Source: Caecitellus pseudoparvulus
Lineage: Eukaryota > Bigyra: Bicosoecida
Length of the DNA stretch: 64,000 nucleotides
Direction of reading: 5' to 3'
Assembly: GCA_965644315.1 (NCBI GenBank)
Contig: CBFFRQ010000057.1
Span: 667,018-731,017, forward strand
Part shown: positions 51,301 through 62,672 of the stretch, piece by piece
Numbering within the stretch: the stretch's first letter is position 1
Layout of the letters: each line of letters begins with the position of its first letter
Translations under genes and position numbers: made by a program
Notes under the pieces: model-generated
The model's input: the letters and a program-made list of their open reading frames with translations, nothing else
What the model was told of the DNA's origin: nothing
Databases searched by the model: none

Positions 51301-51351
51301 AACGCAAGGTTCCGCTCGAAGAAGCGGGCAGCGAAACGCCGTCGCAAGTAA
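48318..51351 (+). CDS. SPB1: SPB1/FTSJ3-type pre-rRNA 2'-O-methyltransferase
   Basis: Two exons, 48318-48380 and 48457-51351, with a 76-nt intron (GTGCGT...CTCAG) after codon 21, give 985 aa. The splice joins YQQLAKEQ to GYRARSAFKLIQLN, the start of the FtsJ fold. Motifs in order: DLCAAPGGWLQVA (SAM binding), LHDGAPNVGADW, FITKVFRSADY and AEIFVVCQGYYAP, which carry the K-D-K-E catalytic residues. A DUF3381-like middle region and acidic, Lys/Glu-rich coiled stretches follow. The Spb1 C-terminal domain ends with a nucleolar-type basic tail (RSKKRAAKRRRK). SPB1 methylates the A-loop of 25S/28S rRNA and is needed for large-subunit assembly in the nucleolus. Length is slightly above yeast Spb1 (841) because of Ala/Asp-rich inserts. 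Confidence 0.96.
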
Positions 51352-51372
51352 AACATAGCTGGATATTGTTCT

Positions 51373-52297
51373 GGTGAGTGGCTGGTGTGGCTGGTGTCGT
51401 GTGCCGCGCCGTGTGCGACTGCTTGCCACAGTGCTGGGCTGCCCCCCGGGGCTGTAGCCTGAGAAACTGCCAAAGCGGTCGAAGATCAAACGTGTATTGC
51501 ACGGACTAATATAGGAAACTGTCCACGCTCTAAGCAGCGAAAGCTGTGTGCACCCGTGTGTGGCCGGGGTCGAACGTCCGTAACATATCACACGTCACGT
51601 GTCATGTCGTGCGCAGGAGTCGGACAGCGAGAGGGGGAGAGAGCATGTGCAGGCCGGGGAGCGATGCAGTGGAGTGGGCGTCTGCTGTGACGGTGAGTGG
51701 ATGGTGTCGTGTGCCGCGCCGTGTGCGACTGCTTGCCACAGTGCTGGGCTGCCCCCCGGGGCTGTAGCCTGAGAAACTGCCAAAGCGGTCGAAGATCAAA
51801 CGTGTATTGCACGGACTAATATAGGAAACTGTCCACGCTCTAAGCAGCGAAAGCTGTGTGCACCCGTGTGTGGCCGGGGTCGAACGTCCGTAACATATCA
51901 CACGTCACGTGTCGTGTCGTGCGCAGGAGTCGGACAGCGAGGGGGGGAGAGAGCATGTGCAGGCCGGGGAGCGAAGCAGTGGAGTGGGCGTCTGCTGTGA
52001 CGGTGAGTGGCTGGTGTCGTGTGCCGCGCCGTGCGCGACTGCTTGCCACAGTGCTGGGCTGCCCCCCGGGGCTGTAGCCTGAGAAACTGCCAAAGCGGTC
52101 GAAGATCAAACGTGTATTGCACGGACTAATATAGGAAACTGTCCACGCTCTAAGCAGCGAAAGCTGTGTGCACCCGTGTGTGGCCGGGGTCGAACGTCCG
52201 TAACATATCACACGTCACGTGTCGTGTCGTGCGCAGGAGTCGGACAGCGAGGGGGGGGAGAGCATGTGCAGGCCGGGGAGCGATGCAGTGGAGTGGA
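51373..52297. repeat. Tandem repeat, three copies of a 310-bp unit
   Basis: Three head-to-tail copies with an exact 310-bp period: CAAAGCGGTCGAAGATCAAA occurs at 51471, 51781 and 52091, and the palindromic CACGTG at 51596, 51906 and 52216. Copies differ by only a few bases (for example GTGGATGG versus GTGGCTGG, and a G-run of changing length near the end of each unit). The array begins about 20 nt after the SPB1 stop and ends about 175 nt before the cytochrome b5 reductase ATG. Units contain no shared conserved protein; the similar short frames in each copy are a by-product of repetition. The first copy carries an extra short duplication (GGCTGGTGT). Confidence 0.95.
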
Positions 52298-52472
52298 CTT
52301 CCTGCGCAACCAATGTTTGGGGGTCTTTGGCAATGCACTACCGGGTGCTTTTTTTCTGTGCTGCAAGTCTTCTTGCTGGTAGGCCAACGAACACGTGACC
52401 GTCAAATTTCTCGAACACGTGATGCAGAATCTTTCGGTGTCCTCTTCACGCTGGTAAGGCAACGTTTGCACC
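52298..52472. other. Single-copy spacer between the repeat array and the b5 reductase gene
   Basis: 175 nt of unique sequence including a T-rich stretch near 52349 (GCTTTTTTTCTGTGCTGC). This should be the immediate promoter and 5' UTR of the reductase gene. Nothing else is recognisable. Confidence 0.4.
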
Positions 52473-53473
52473 ATGTTGCGCTCAGCAGCCCGCATGGCGG
52501 CTCCGGCCGCAGTCATGGCCAGCCTGGCTTGGACCAGCAGCGCCAGCGCAGCTGACGACGAAGACCTGTTCATCGTCAAGACAGCTCTGAACCCCAAGCA
52601 GTGGAAGGACTTTGAGTGCATTGAAAAGAAACAGCTGACTCACAACACTGCGCGACTTCGCTTTGCACTGCCTCCTCACCACGAGCTGGGCATGACCACC
52701 GCCTCGTGCCTGGTGGCTCGTGCGGACATTGATGGTGTGTCAGCCTCCGCCAGCCCCCAAGCACTGTGCGCGAGTCCATGGATCTCGCTTTTCCTTACGC
52801 AGGGAAAACTGTCGTGAGACCCTACACCCCCACTTCGCGCGAGCACGACAAGGGCTTCTTTGACCTGGTCGTGAAGACGTATCCCGAGGGCAAACTGAGC
52901 AAGTAGGTGTAGCTGGCGGCATGAGTACCTTCCAGACGCAAGCCGCTTTTCGCCTGCTGCCACCTCAGGCACATTTACGGGCTGGACCAGGGCGATTTCC
53001 TGGAATTCAAGGGACCCTTTAAGAAGCTGGACATCTCTTCAAACTCGAAGAAGGCCATCGGCATGATCGCCGGCGGCACGGGGATCACGCCCATGCTACA
53101 AGTGATCCAGAAGCTGCTGGACGACCCCCGGGACAAGACCGAGCTGCGTTTGCTGTACGCGAATAACACCGAAGATGACATTATTCTGAAGAATCAGCTG
53201 GACGCCCTTGCCTTGGTGCACCCTCGCTTCAAGGTGTACTACACGGTGACCGAGCCCAGCGAGGGCTGGACCGGCTTCACCGGCTTCGTGGACGCTGACA
53301 AAGTGGCAGCGACGCTCCCCCCCCCCAGCGATGACCACTTGGTGCTGGTGTGTGGCCCCCCTCCAATGGTCAAGGCAATGAGTGGAGGGAAGGCCAAGGA
53401 CAAGTCGCAAGGCCCGCTGGAGGGGCTGCTGAAGGAGATGAAGTACACGTCTGAGCAAGTGTTCAAGTTCTGA
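52473..53473 (+). CDS. NADH-cytochrome b5 reductase
   Basis: Three exons, 52473-52734, 52803-52902 and 52969-53473, with introns of 68 nt (GTGTGT...CGCAG) and 66 nt (GTAGGT...CTCAG), give 288 aa. The N-terminus ([20 protein letters not shown]) is hydrophobic and basic, fitting a mitochondrial outer-membrane or ER anchor. The FAD motif RPYTPTS lies just after the first splice; the NADH-binding half has [20 protein letters not shown] and [12 protein letters not shown]. The enzyme passes electrons from NADH through FAD to cytochrome b5 for lipid desaturation, sterol synthesis and similar reactions. An insertion of about ten Lys/Gly residues follows the CGPP motif. It converges on the MYST gene with a 29-nt gap. 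Confidence 0.96.
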
Positions 53474-53502
53474 GCGCCGCGGAATGCATTCGGAGGGGTC
53501 CA

Positions 53503-54991
<1,489 letters not shown>

Positions 54992-55429
54992 GGTCACTGT
55001 GCTGGCCTCCAAGCAGGCGATGCAGCTGAGCAGTCTCTCGGACCTGCGTGCCCGACCCCCGTGAACGCCAGGCGGCTGCACAGCTCCTCGGGCACGGCTG
55101 TATCTCAGCTCTGATGGGGACGAAGTAGTGCTCAACAAGGTCGCGCGCATACCTCAGCCTTGGCCTGTGGCACGGCAGATCGGAGTTTGTCACTTGGTGT
55201 CATCTGCTTTGCTGTGGCTCCCCGCAACATTCATGTGCCGACCATCGGATGCCGAACAGTTCGGCCTGAACTGCTCTCCTACAAAAATGCAACAGCAACT
55301 TTCTTTCTGGGGGGTCAATTGCCCTCCCTCTTTCAAGGCTTTGGGCTCTTGCCTTCCGCTAGCTGGCTCGCTGACTCCGCGCTATTGAAACTCTGCCTTG
55401 CACCTGGCAGCACACTGTGGGCCCGCATC

Positions 55430-57112
55430 ATGCTCAGCGCCCGGCACGCAGTCACTGCAGTGTCTGGAATTGCAGGTTTCTTATACTGTTGGGTTCTTTT
55501 GCTCGTTTGTGAGCAGGTGGGTCGCCACAGCAGGCAGCCTGCCATGCGCCTGGCGTTCGAAACGCCACCTAACCTGTGCTGCACGGCCTGCGACAATGCG
55601 CAGGCGAGGAGGTATGCCCGAAAAGCTCAACTGCTTCGCACACGCCCTGGGTACCAGCACAAATACTCAAGGCAGTCCAGCTGCTTGGCTTGCCGGTGGA
55701 GGTTCCGGGGTGTGTCCATGGCTTGCCTTGCCGCAGCGTTGCCACTGCGTATGGTGTACATGCTGGACCCAGAGGGGGCTGTTTGGGGCCTGTACACACC
55801 AAATGGATGGATAGAGACAGGTTTGAAGCGGGTTCCCCAGCTCTGCATCGTTGCATCTGTGGTCCTGGTCACGTTCCTGTGGCGGCGCCTGCTCCGCTCC
55901 AGGGCCCAGCTGCGCCGCATGAGCTCCCAGCTCAGCACTGGGCAAAAAGGCGGCCTTTCTTCCCTAGCGCTGCTGTTTATTGGTGGTATTGTCACGTATG
56001 GTGTCGATCTTGGCGACAAGGGAAACATAATCGCCGAGTATGCTCTGTGGTTCGTGCCGAAAACCAGCGGCAAGTGTGCCCTGAGCCGCCCGGACACCGC
56101 CCATGCCCCTCCCGTTATGCACAGGACATGCAGCGTGACCTTTATGTCTGTACTGTGCATTCTCATTCTGCACTACACCGCTAGTGTCGTTTCTGCCCTT
56201 GGAGAGGTGCTGTCGTCAGGCGATCGCGGGTCAACACATCAACTTGCCCCCAGTCGAGGGTCTGTACGCAGCTCTGCGGCACCTCCTCCCCACCTGTGCT
56301 GGGGCCCATCTGGCCTTTTGTACTGCTTTTCTTCGCCAAGGAACCAGCGCTTTAGTGAGCTCCGGCCGAACAGGCGCCGCCTTGTCGACGAAGGACCTGC
56401 AGGTCGCCGCCGGAGGATGTCCTTGCACCGCCTGACAGCCACCGACTCTGTATCTTCGACATCTACCGTGCAACGAGTTCGCAGGGGCGTCTTGTGGACG
56501 TTTGCACTTTGGCTGACAGCGCTTCTATTCCTCCTCCCAGCATTCTCCGTTGACTCGTTGCTGCTCTTCTCGCGTCAACAGGGGGACTTGGAGTGGTCCT
56601 CAGACGGGTATCTGTTCGTGTATTATTTCGCATCCTTCAGGCTTTCAGAGGTGCTGTGTTGTTTGGGAACCCTCCGTGCCTTGTGGCTCGACTTGCCTGA
56701 AGACCTTGGCTGCTGCGGTCCGCCACACAGTGTCTACGATTCCGTTCGCAGTCACTGTTTAGCGTTGCTCCGTGACGCCAACCCTGTATACATCTGGATC
56801 GCCCTGCTGCGCCTTGATGACGACTCTGATAAAGAGAATTCTGTCTTGGAGAACCTCAGTATGAGTTCTGGCAAGTGGAGTCAGAGCCGCCGTGCTCTCA
56901 AGGCACACCTAGCTTCCAAGGCGACGCCCAACGCCGCACCAAGAGCGATCACGACCAGCATGGCCGGCCGCAATCGGCAAAGGCATCCAATCTTACCCCC
57001 CACAGCCTTGACAAACATGATTCGCCTGCAAGCAAAACGTGCAGCCTTGCGGGCAGCACTAGCTGAGCGCAGCAGCTCGCTTAGCGGCTTGCCCAGCGGC
57101 TCGTCACGCTGA
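55430..57112 (+). CDS. Multi-pass membrane protein, unidentified
   Basis: An open frame with its first ATG at 55430 (MLSARHAVTAVSG) and TGA at 57110-57112, 560 aa if uninterrupted. Hydrophobic segments include GIAGFLYCWVLLLVC, VSMACLAAALPLRMVYML, LCIVASVVLVTFLW, LSSLALLFIGGIVTYGV, FMSVLCILILHYTASVVSAL and VLWTFALWLTALLFLLPAFS, so about seven passes. Between them are Arg/Ser-rich loops. Two stretches (near 55518-55610 and 56074-56130) have in-frame GT...AG ends and odd composition, and could be short introns, so the exon model is uncertain. I do not recognise the family. Its stop is 13 nt from that of the convergent neighbour, which is also a membrane protein, but I see no sequence similarity between them. 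Confidence 0.6.
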   Translation: MLSARHAVTAVSGIAGFLYCWVLLLVCEQVGRHSRQPAMRLAFETPPNLCCTACDNAQARRYARKAQLLRTRPGYQHKYSRQSSCLACRWRFRGVSMACLAAALPLRMVYMLDPEGAVWGLYTPNGWIETGLKRVPQLCIVASVVLVTFLWRRLLRSRAQLRRMSSQLSTGQKGGLSSLALLFIGGIVTYGVDLGDKGNIIAEYALWFVPKTSGKCALSRPDTAHAPPVMHRTCSVTFMSVLCILILHYTASVVSALGEVLSSGDRGSTHQLAPSRGSVRSSAAPPPHLCWGPSGLLYCFSSPRNQRFSELRPNRRRLVDEGPAGRRRRMSLHRLTATDSVSSTSTVQRVRRGVLWTFALWLTALLFLLPAFSVDSLLLFSRQQGDLEWSSDGYLFVYYFASFRLSEVLCCLGTLRALWLDLPEDLGCCGPPHSVYDSVRSHCLALLRDANPVYIWIALLRLDDDSDKENSVLENLSMSSGKWSQSRRALKAHLASKATPNAAPRAITTSMAGRNRQRHPILPPTALTNMIRLQAKRAALRAALAERSSSLSGLPSGSSR

Positions 57113-57125
57113 CCAATTCCCCCCG

Positions 57126-58192
57126 TCAGCTGGCACGGGAGAAACATGCACACGAAATCGGAATGCAGGACCTGAGCTGCCCCCAAGGCGTGCCCCAAGA
57201 GTTCAACCACAAGTCTGGACGCTGCAGGCCACGTACATGAATGCTCGCTGTGAGGCCTGCCAAGATGAAGTCGGCGGCAAGGCATGCGGCAGCAGACAAG
57301 TTGAAGGCAAACAGTGCCGCGACGTCCTGCAGCACGTGGCCCTCCAGGTCAACAGAAGTCCACGCAGCCCCCAATGTGCAGCCTCCAATGTGCTCCAGGA
57401 TGAGGGACTTAGCAGGGTCAATGCTGTTTCCAGTGAGAGGGGGGTTAGATCCTTCAGCATCACCATCCGCCCCGGAGCATACCCGGCCGTCTTGGACAAG
57501 CAGGCGCCCCCAGAAGCTGAGCAGGGTGAGGGAGAGCATGAAGAGCAATCCGGCAAACTGCACCCAGTCCACTACGCCGCATTGATTGGGGCAAACCTGC
57601 GAGAGGCTTGTCACTGCTTTGCTCGCTGAGCTGTCTGGGCGCTCATCCCAAGGCTCACTGGCGCTGGCCGGCCGGGGCGAGCTGCCGCGCCCAAGCTGCA
57701 AAAACGCACAAGGCAGGGATAGGCGGCCCCACAGCATCCCAACTGCTACAATCATGCACAAGACAATGTAGTTCATCATGGTTGACAGCAGCAATCCGTG
57801 CATGGTGGTGTAGTGGTCGTGACACTGACTGAGACCTCCAGGCAGGCCAGGGGTCCTCATGCCAAGGGTTTCGTTCAGCTCAAGCTGGGAGTCTTGGTAC
57901 TCCTGTTCTGGTGTTCCACATCCACAAGTATAGTGCCAAACGGAGCTACCGCAGTTCCCTGTGTCTCGCAGAACAGCACTGCAAGCTAAAGTGCACGTGC
58001 CAATGGATGGCACCGCTGCAACGTCTGCGGAGCAGTCAGCATCTGAGGCAGGGGAGGGCTGTGACCACTGCTGAACATCCGCACCAGACACACTGCCCTC
58101 GCAGAAACATGCCCCCAGTAGTGGGGTCGCGCAGCCATAGCCTGGTACAGGTGCCCTGTCGATGACATACGTCCTGTAGAAGGCATACGGGT
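57126..58192 (-). CDS. Membrane protein with a Cys-rich domain, 5' end cut off by a retrotransposon
   Basis: The minus-strand frame runs from a TAG/TGA-free junction at 58192 to a stop at 57126. Its apparent ATG at 58220 lies inside the transposon repeat A1 and its first residues (MPAGVPATS) are transposon sequence, so the true 5' end is missing. Remaining: a Cys-rich lumenal or extracellular region (CATPLLGACFCEGS, CTLACSAVLRDTGNCG, HYTCGCGTPE), then membrane segments (NYIVLCMIVAVGMLWG, VQFAGLLFMLSLTLLSF, LFAFNLSAAACLAADFILAG). A splice-acceptor-like CTTCTACAG|GACG ends about 27 nt inside the junction, so the insertion may lie in an intron instead of an exon. The family is not recognised. 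Upstream exons would lie beyond 64000. Confidence 0.6.
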
Positions 58193-58370
58193 CCGAGGTT
58201 GCCGGCACCCCAGCCGGCAACCATGTTTCCCGGCAGGAGGGGCGGCGGGCAGTCCCACGCTAGTGGCACAATTGTCCCCCGCCGCCCCAACGCAGAGTAG
58301 ACGACGGCAGGACCGGGCATGACAAAACCAGTCATTAGCCGGCCTCGTCACTCTCTTTCCTTTTTTTTCG
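58193..58370 (+). repeat. Split direct repeat A1 (left end)
   Basis: Starts CCGAGGTTGCCGGC and ends in a poly(T) run just before the gag-like ATG at 58373. It contains a perfect 9-bp stem, GTTGCCGGC / GCCGGCAAC, with a 6-base loop at 58198-58221. It matches A2 (63673-63849) without a difference apart from the T-run length. Confidence 0.95.
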
Positions 58371-58372
58371 AG

Positions 58373-60454
58373 ATGGCATCGGATGATCCAGCTTCCAGCG
58401 ACACGGAGGGCGGAAGCTGGGAGGACATCCACGACAAAATGATGTCTGTCAACTCCGCCAAGCAAGCCAAGGCGCTCATAACGGAGCAGGAGTTCGAGTA
58501 CTGGCTGAAGTGGGCGGATTCTGAGGATTTTGGTAAGATGGAGGCCGCTTGGCGCCTCCGGGAGGTGCCCGAGGGATTCCGGGCAGATCGCATGCGATCC
58601 CTCATTGCGGGCAGAGCTTTCCGCCTCCCCGCTGACGGTGCCCCTCATCGCGCAGGCGGCTCACCACGGGGGCACGGCACGAAGCGAACCCGTCCGCGCG
58701 GTGCGAGCAGTGGCACGCCCTACGGCCCGCACCTACCCCCGCGCCCGACCCAGCCGGACGCAGTCGCAGGCGACCTCCCGCAAGATCCCGCCACAGTGCT
58801 TACGTGGTTCCTGCAGAGGGGAGCGACGGTGCCGAGCGAGGACGTCGCCGTGCAGCTGCAGTTCTACGTGGGCTTGGCAACGGAGGAGACATCGCCGTAC
58901 GCCCTCTCCGCTTGGCCTCCACGGCGCTTCGCCGCATGGTGCAGACTCAACGGTATTCCCCCCGACCTCACCCCCGACGACATCGTGATGCATTTGCAGC
59001 GGGTCCTGGAGGCCGCGCTGGCGGGCGACGACGACTTTGGCGACGACGATGCCGGCGCCCCGTTCTTTCCCGTTTTCCCGGGCACCACACCGGATGCCGC
59101 CCGGTTACAGCCCCGTGCGGCGGCCCCGGGTCACCCCCCGGCCTCCAAGAGGCACAGGGCGGCCTATAGCCCGCAGCCCCCCTCCCCCGTGGGGCGGCGG
59201 AGCCTCGCCGGCAGTCCACCCCGAAGGCGGGTCGGCTGTTTTCGGTCACATGGGGGAGAACAGCGGTCGGTCGTCGCCAGCCGACGAGGTACTGGTCACT
59301 GTAGGCGCGCTGCGGGTCATTGGGCCGACCGCACACCCCTCGTCGGCGGTGGCCCGGGACCGCCTGTCAGCCTTGGGGGCAGTTTTCGCTGCGGGGACCA
59401 CAGACGCCTTGACCACGGTGGCTGTCGAGATGGCTGAGGCTGCTGCACGAGAGGTGCCCGCAGCAACGGGCCCAGTGCCGTCAGGTACGTTCCTGTCCCG
59501 CCAGCTCCCCCCCCACTCGCCCCGCGTGCCCGCTCCCGGCGACCCGTCCTGGCTCACAGCCCCCGGCGATGAGGTAGCCCCGCCGTCCGCGTCGGTCATG
59601 ATGGACGACGCTATGGACGTAGTGACTGCTGTACGCCTGGTGCAAGGGAGGGTGGAAGTTACAGTTGACCCAACCCATCTAGTGGCAGTAACTGGGGCGG
59701 GTGCCCTGTCGGCATGCCACATGCTGGGCAACCGTGGGGGCGCTTGGTGGCTTGCTGCGATGACCAGGGACTTGCTGACGGCGCCTTCCGACGACCTCCA
59801 CCGCTCCCTCCGAGCGTTCTGGTGGAAGTGGGCGTCCGAGGTGCCCGCCCTGGCAGACCAGCGGGGCCTGTGCCGAGCCATGGCGTGCGCACTCCTGATC
59901 ACAATCGCAGTGCGGGCCGTGGCGCAGACCGCCGCTGCGTTGCCCGAAGGCCAGCGCAGGCGATGGGCCCAGCTGACGTGGGCCTCCTGGGTGGCCACGT
60001 TCCGCACTAACGCCACCATTGTCATGATGGCGTCGGCGACGGGGCAAGCACTGGTGGCCAGCTCGCTGGCGCGCGAGGCATGGGCGGCCGGGGCCGCCGC
60101 CACACCGATGCCAGGTGCGGGGGCGGCCCGGCGCAAACCCCCGCTCGTGGCCCTCCCGCGGGGCTGTACCGGCAGGACGACCCGAGCACATTCGTGTGGT
60201 GCCCCGGGTGCGTCGGATCCGACCGGCGGCGCCGGTCGCTGGCATCCTGCCCACGCCTGGCCCAGCATGTGGCCCACCTGCGCCGGACCCACACAGTCGG
60301 AGGTAAGCCCGCAGAACTTACCCAGGCGCAGGCAGTGGCCATGCTGGTGCGCCAGTGGGAGCGGAAGGTGGCATCCAAGGGACGTGACTTCCAGCGGCGC
60401 ATGCAGCCCCGCGCTGTCACCACGGCCATGGTGGAGGCAGCTCTCAGCCTCTAG
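58373..60454 (+). CDS. Gag-like region of the retrotransposon (frame changes inside)
   Basis: Begins MASDDPASSDTEGGSWED at 58373. The protein-like reading stays in one frame to about 59186, then shifts to another (MGENSGRSSPADEVLVTVGA, from 59250) to about 60140, then returns to the first and ends at a TAG at 60452-60454. The last part has a CxxC...C...H...H cluster (FVWCPGC, then ASCPRLAQHVAHLRRTH), a zinc-binding motif as often seen in Gag proteins. The shifts fall near C-rich runs (59175-59188 and around 60133-60140), so they may be base-call errors, programmed frameshifts or decay. A helical middle section (ALADQRGLCRAMACALLITI) may form the capsid-like core. Confidence 0.6.
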
Positions 60455-62672
60455 GAGGTGGGCCGGAGCGCGGTGGTGAGAGCGACCACGGGGTACCGGG
60501 CCGTGCCCGTGGAGTGGAGGGCTGCCGCCCCGCTCTCGACAGACCACCGCGCCATGGCCGTGCTCATCGAATCAATGGTCCAGCAGCTGCATGGGGACCG
60601 TTGTTGGACTCCACCGGGGCTCTTCGAGGACATCTTGCGTGGGGGCTTGGACTGGGGCCCCCACCCCGTGGTCTCATACTGGGGTTGCCAGGAGGCCCAC
60701 GCTGACGTGTGTCCCGCATGCGGCGAGACCACTTCCAGATTACGGCAGCTTGAGCGGTGCGCAGCCATGCGACTGCTCACCGTGGTCACGCTGCGCGGGT
60801 GGGACCCCGCTTGGCTGCTGTTCCGCCGCCCCCCGGCAGCGGCATCCCCGTCCTCGGCATACGTGCTGCAGCCGCACGACGAGCGGGCGGTGGCAGCGGC
60901 CTATGACGCCTTCGCGGCTGCGCGCGTGCTGCAGCCGGTCACCCCCAGCAGCTGCAGCAGCACCGAAAGATGGGGGGGCCAGCCGCTTCTGCCTTCGTTG
61001 TCACGACATGGGCCCCCCAGCCGGGCGTCAGCGACGAAGCTCTGCGACAGTGGGCTGCTGCGAACCCAGGCGAGGCGGTGCAGGCCGCCAGCTCTTCCCG
61101 CGCGCCCGCCCGCCCGAGCCGCCTGTTCCGGGCCAAGCAGCGGGTGGTGTACGATCTGGCAGCCGTCAACCAGGCCTCAGTGAGCCCCCCATTCCACTAC
61201 CCCACGCTGGAGAGCTGGGCGCTGCGCCTCCCGCCGAACTCGGACTGTGTTGTCCTGGACGTGGAAGCAGGGTACACGGCCATCCCCATCGCTCCGTCGG
61301 GCGCCGGACTGTTCACCATGCTCGCCCAGGGCAGGCCAGCCTTCCGCATGCTTCGGATGGCCTTCGGGTACAGCCCGGCCGGGGCCATTTTCTGCTTTTT
61401 TTCTGGACTTCTGGGCGCCAAGATCGAAGCGGCGTTCCCAGCAGGGCATGTGGTTGTGTACGTAGACGACGTCGGGCTTGGGGGAGCTACGTTGGGGCCA
61501 CGGCCATCGATCGTGCCCAAGATAACTCAACTGTTCGAGGACGTGGGCTTCCGGGTGTCGCGCAAGAAGACGCAAGGGCCACAGCGCGTCGTTCAGTACT
61601 TGGGGATGGTGGTCAGGTGTGCCCCGTGTGGGGTGTACCTTGAGTGTCCTCAAGCCAAACGAACTCAGCTGCGGTGGCAGCTGGCCGCGGTCCTTAATCG
61701 CCTCGGCGCTTGCTCCACCATCCCCAAGCGCGTTTTCGCCGCGGTCACAGGGCGCTTGCACGGCCTGTCGGCCGTGGTGCCCCACGCAAAACAAACGCTG
61801 TCGCTCTTGTACGACACCATGCGCACACACAAGTACCGCGTCGGCCCCCCGGCGCTCTCGTGCCTGTCCCCCCGGCGTCGCACGGGGCCCTGCGGACCCT
61901 CCTTGAGGCCCTCGGTGGGCCGTTATCGACGGGCCCGATGCGCCCGCTCTCCCCACTGTCAAGCAGGTGGCGCGCCGCCCTCTTTGGCTCGTGCGACGCG
62001 TCGGGGGAAGGCGGGCTGGGGGCAACAGTGTCGAGGTGGGCAGGGCCAGGAGAACGCACAGACTCCGCTTGGTACGCGTCCATGCGCATCCCCGGCACAG
62101 CCCCGGGCGAGGAGCTCGTGGGAGCCTCCACGATGCTGGAGCTGTACGCAATCGCCTTGGCTATGGCAATGGCGCGGCATGTTTTTCCCGAGCCGGGGCC
62201 GCTGCTGCTATGCCTAGCTGCGGACAGCCAGGCAGCGGTGGCGCTGGCGCGACGAGGGTACAGCAAGCACAGCCGTGAACTCACGCGCGTCTGCGGGGTC
62301 CTCGAGCGGGTTTCCCGCGTTTTGGACGTCCACTTGGCGCCTCGGTGGATCCCGAGGAGCCTGAATTGGCGGGCGGACGCCCTCAGCCACCCCGAAAGGG
62401 TGGATAGCAGCACACCGGCAGCGCTCGGCCTCCCGCCAGGGCAACCAGCCGAGCTGGAGGTATCAGCAGGGGGAAGCAGCGCCGCTGAGCGGTGGCATGA
62501 TGTGTCCCTAGACGTAGGGCCGTCGGGAAAGGCCGGGGCGGGCACCGCGTGGATTCACTCAGCTCAACTCTCCGTCGCCCTGCACAGACACACTCTGGAT
62601 AAGGAAGCAGACCTTCTGGCAGATGATCAGGGCCATCCCCGCGTCCCCGATCAGCAGGATTCACCAACATAG
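60455..62672 (+). CDS. Reverse transcriptase and RNase H region of the retrotransposon (two frame changes)
   Basis: The frame after the gag stop continues without an early ATG; the first is at 60554. It carries a CPAC motif and the RT lead-in (ERAVAAAYDAFAAARVLQPV), then shifts at a run of seven G (60972-60978). In the next frame are the RT motifs: RVVYDLAAVNQ, A (CVVLDVEAGYTAIPI), B (RMAFGYSPAGAIF), C (VVVYVDDVGLGG), D/E (GFRVSRKKTQ, VVQYLGMVV). It shifts again at a run of six C (61845-61850). RNase H follows: GSCDASGEGG, TMLELYAIALAMA, AADSQAAVA and NWRADALSHPE, which supply D-E-D-D. Both shifts are repaired by adding one base to a homopolymer. The RNase H frame ends at 62672 and overlaps the recombinase gene by 50 nt. 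Confidence 0.85.

Noticed and set aside
51588-52211. Repeated short genes (frames beginning MQYTFDLRPLW and MICYGRS in each unit)
   Set aside because: They recur only because the 310-bp unit recurs; no start context, domain or splice signals support them.
57126-58220. ATG at 58220 as the natural start of the membrane-protein gene
   Set aside because: The codon and the next residues belong to retrotransposon repeat A1, and the same MPAGVPAT reading appears in A2.
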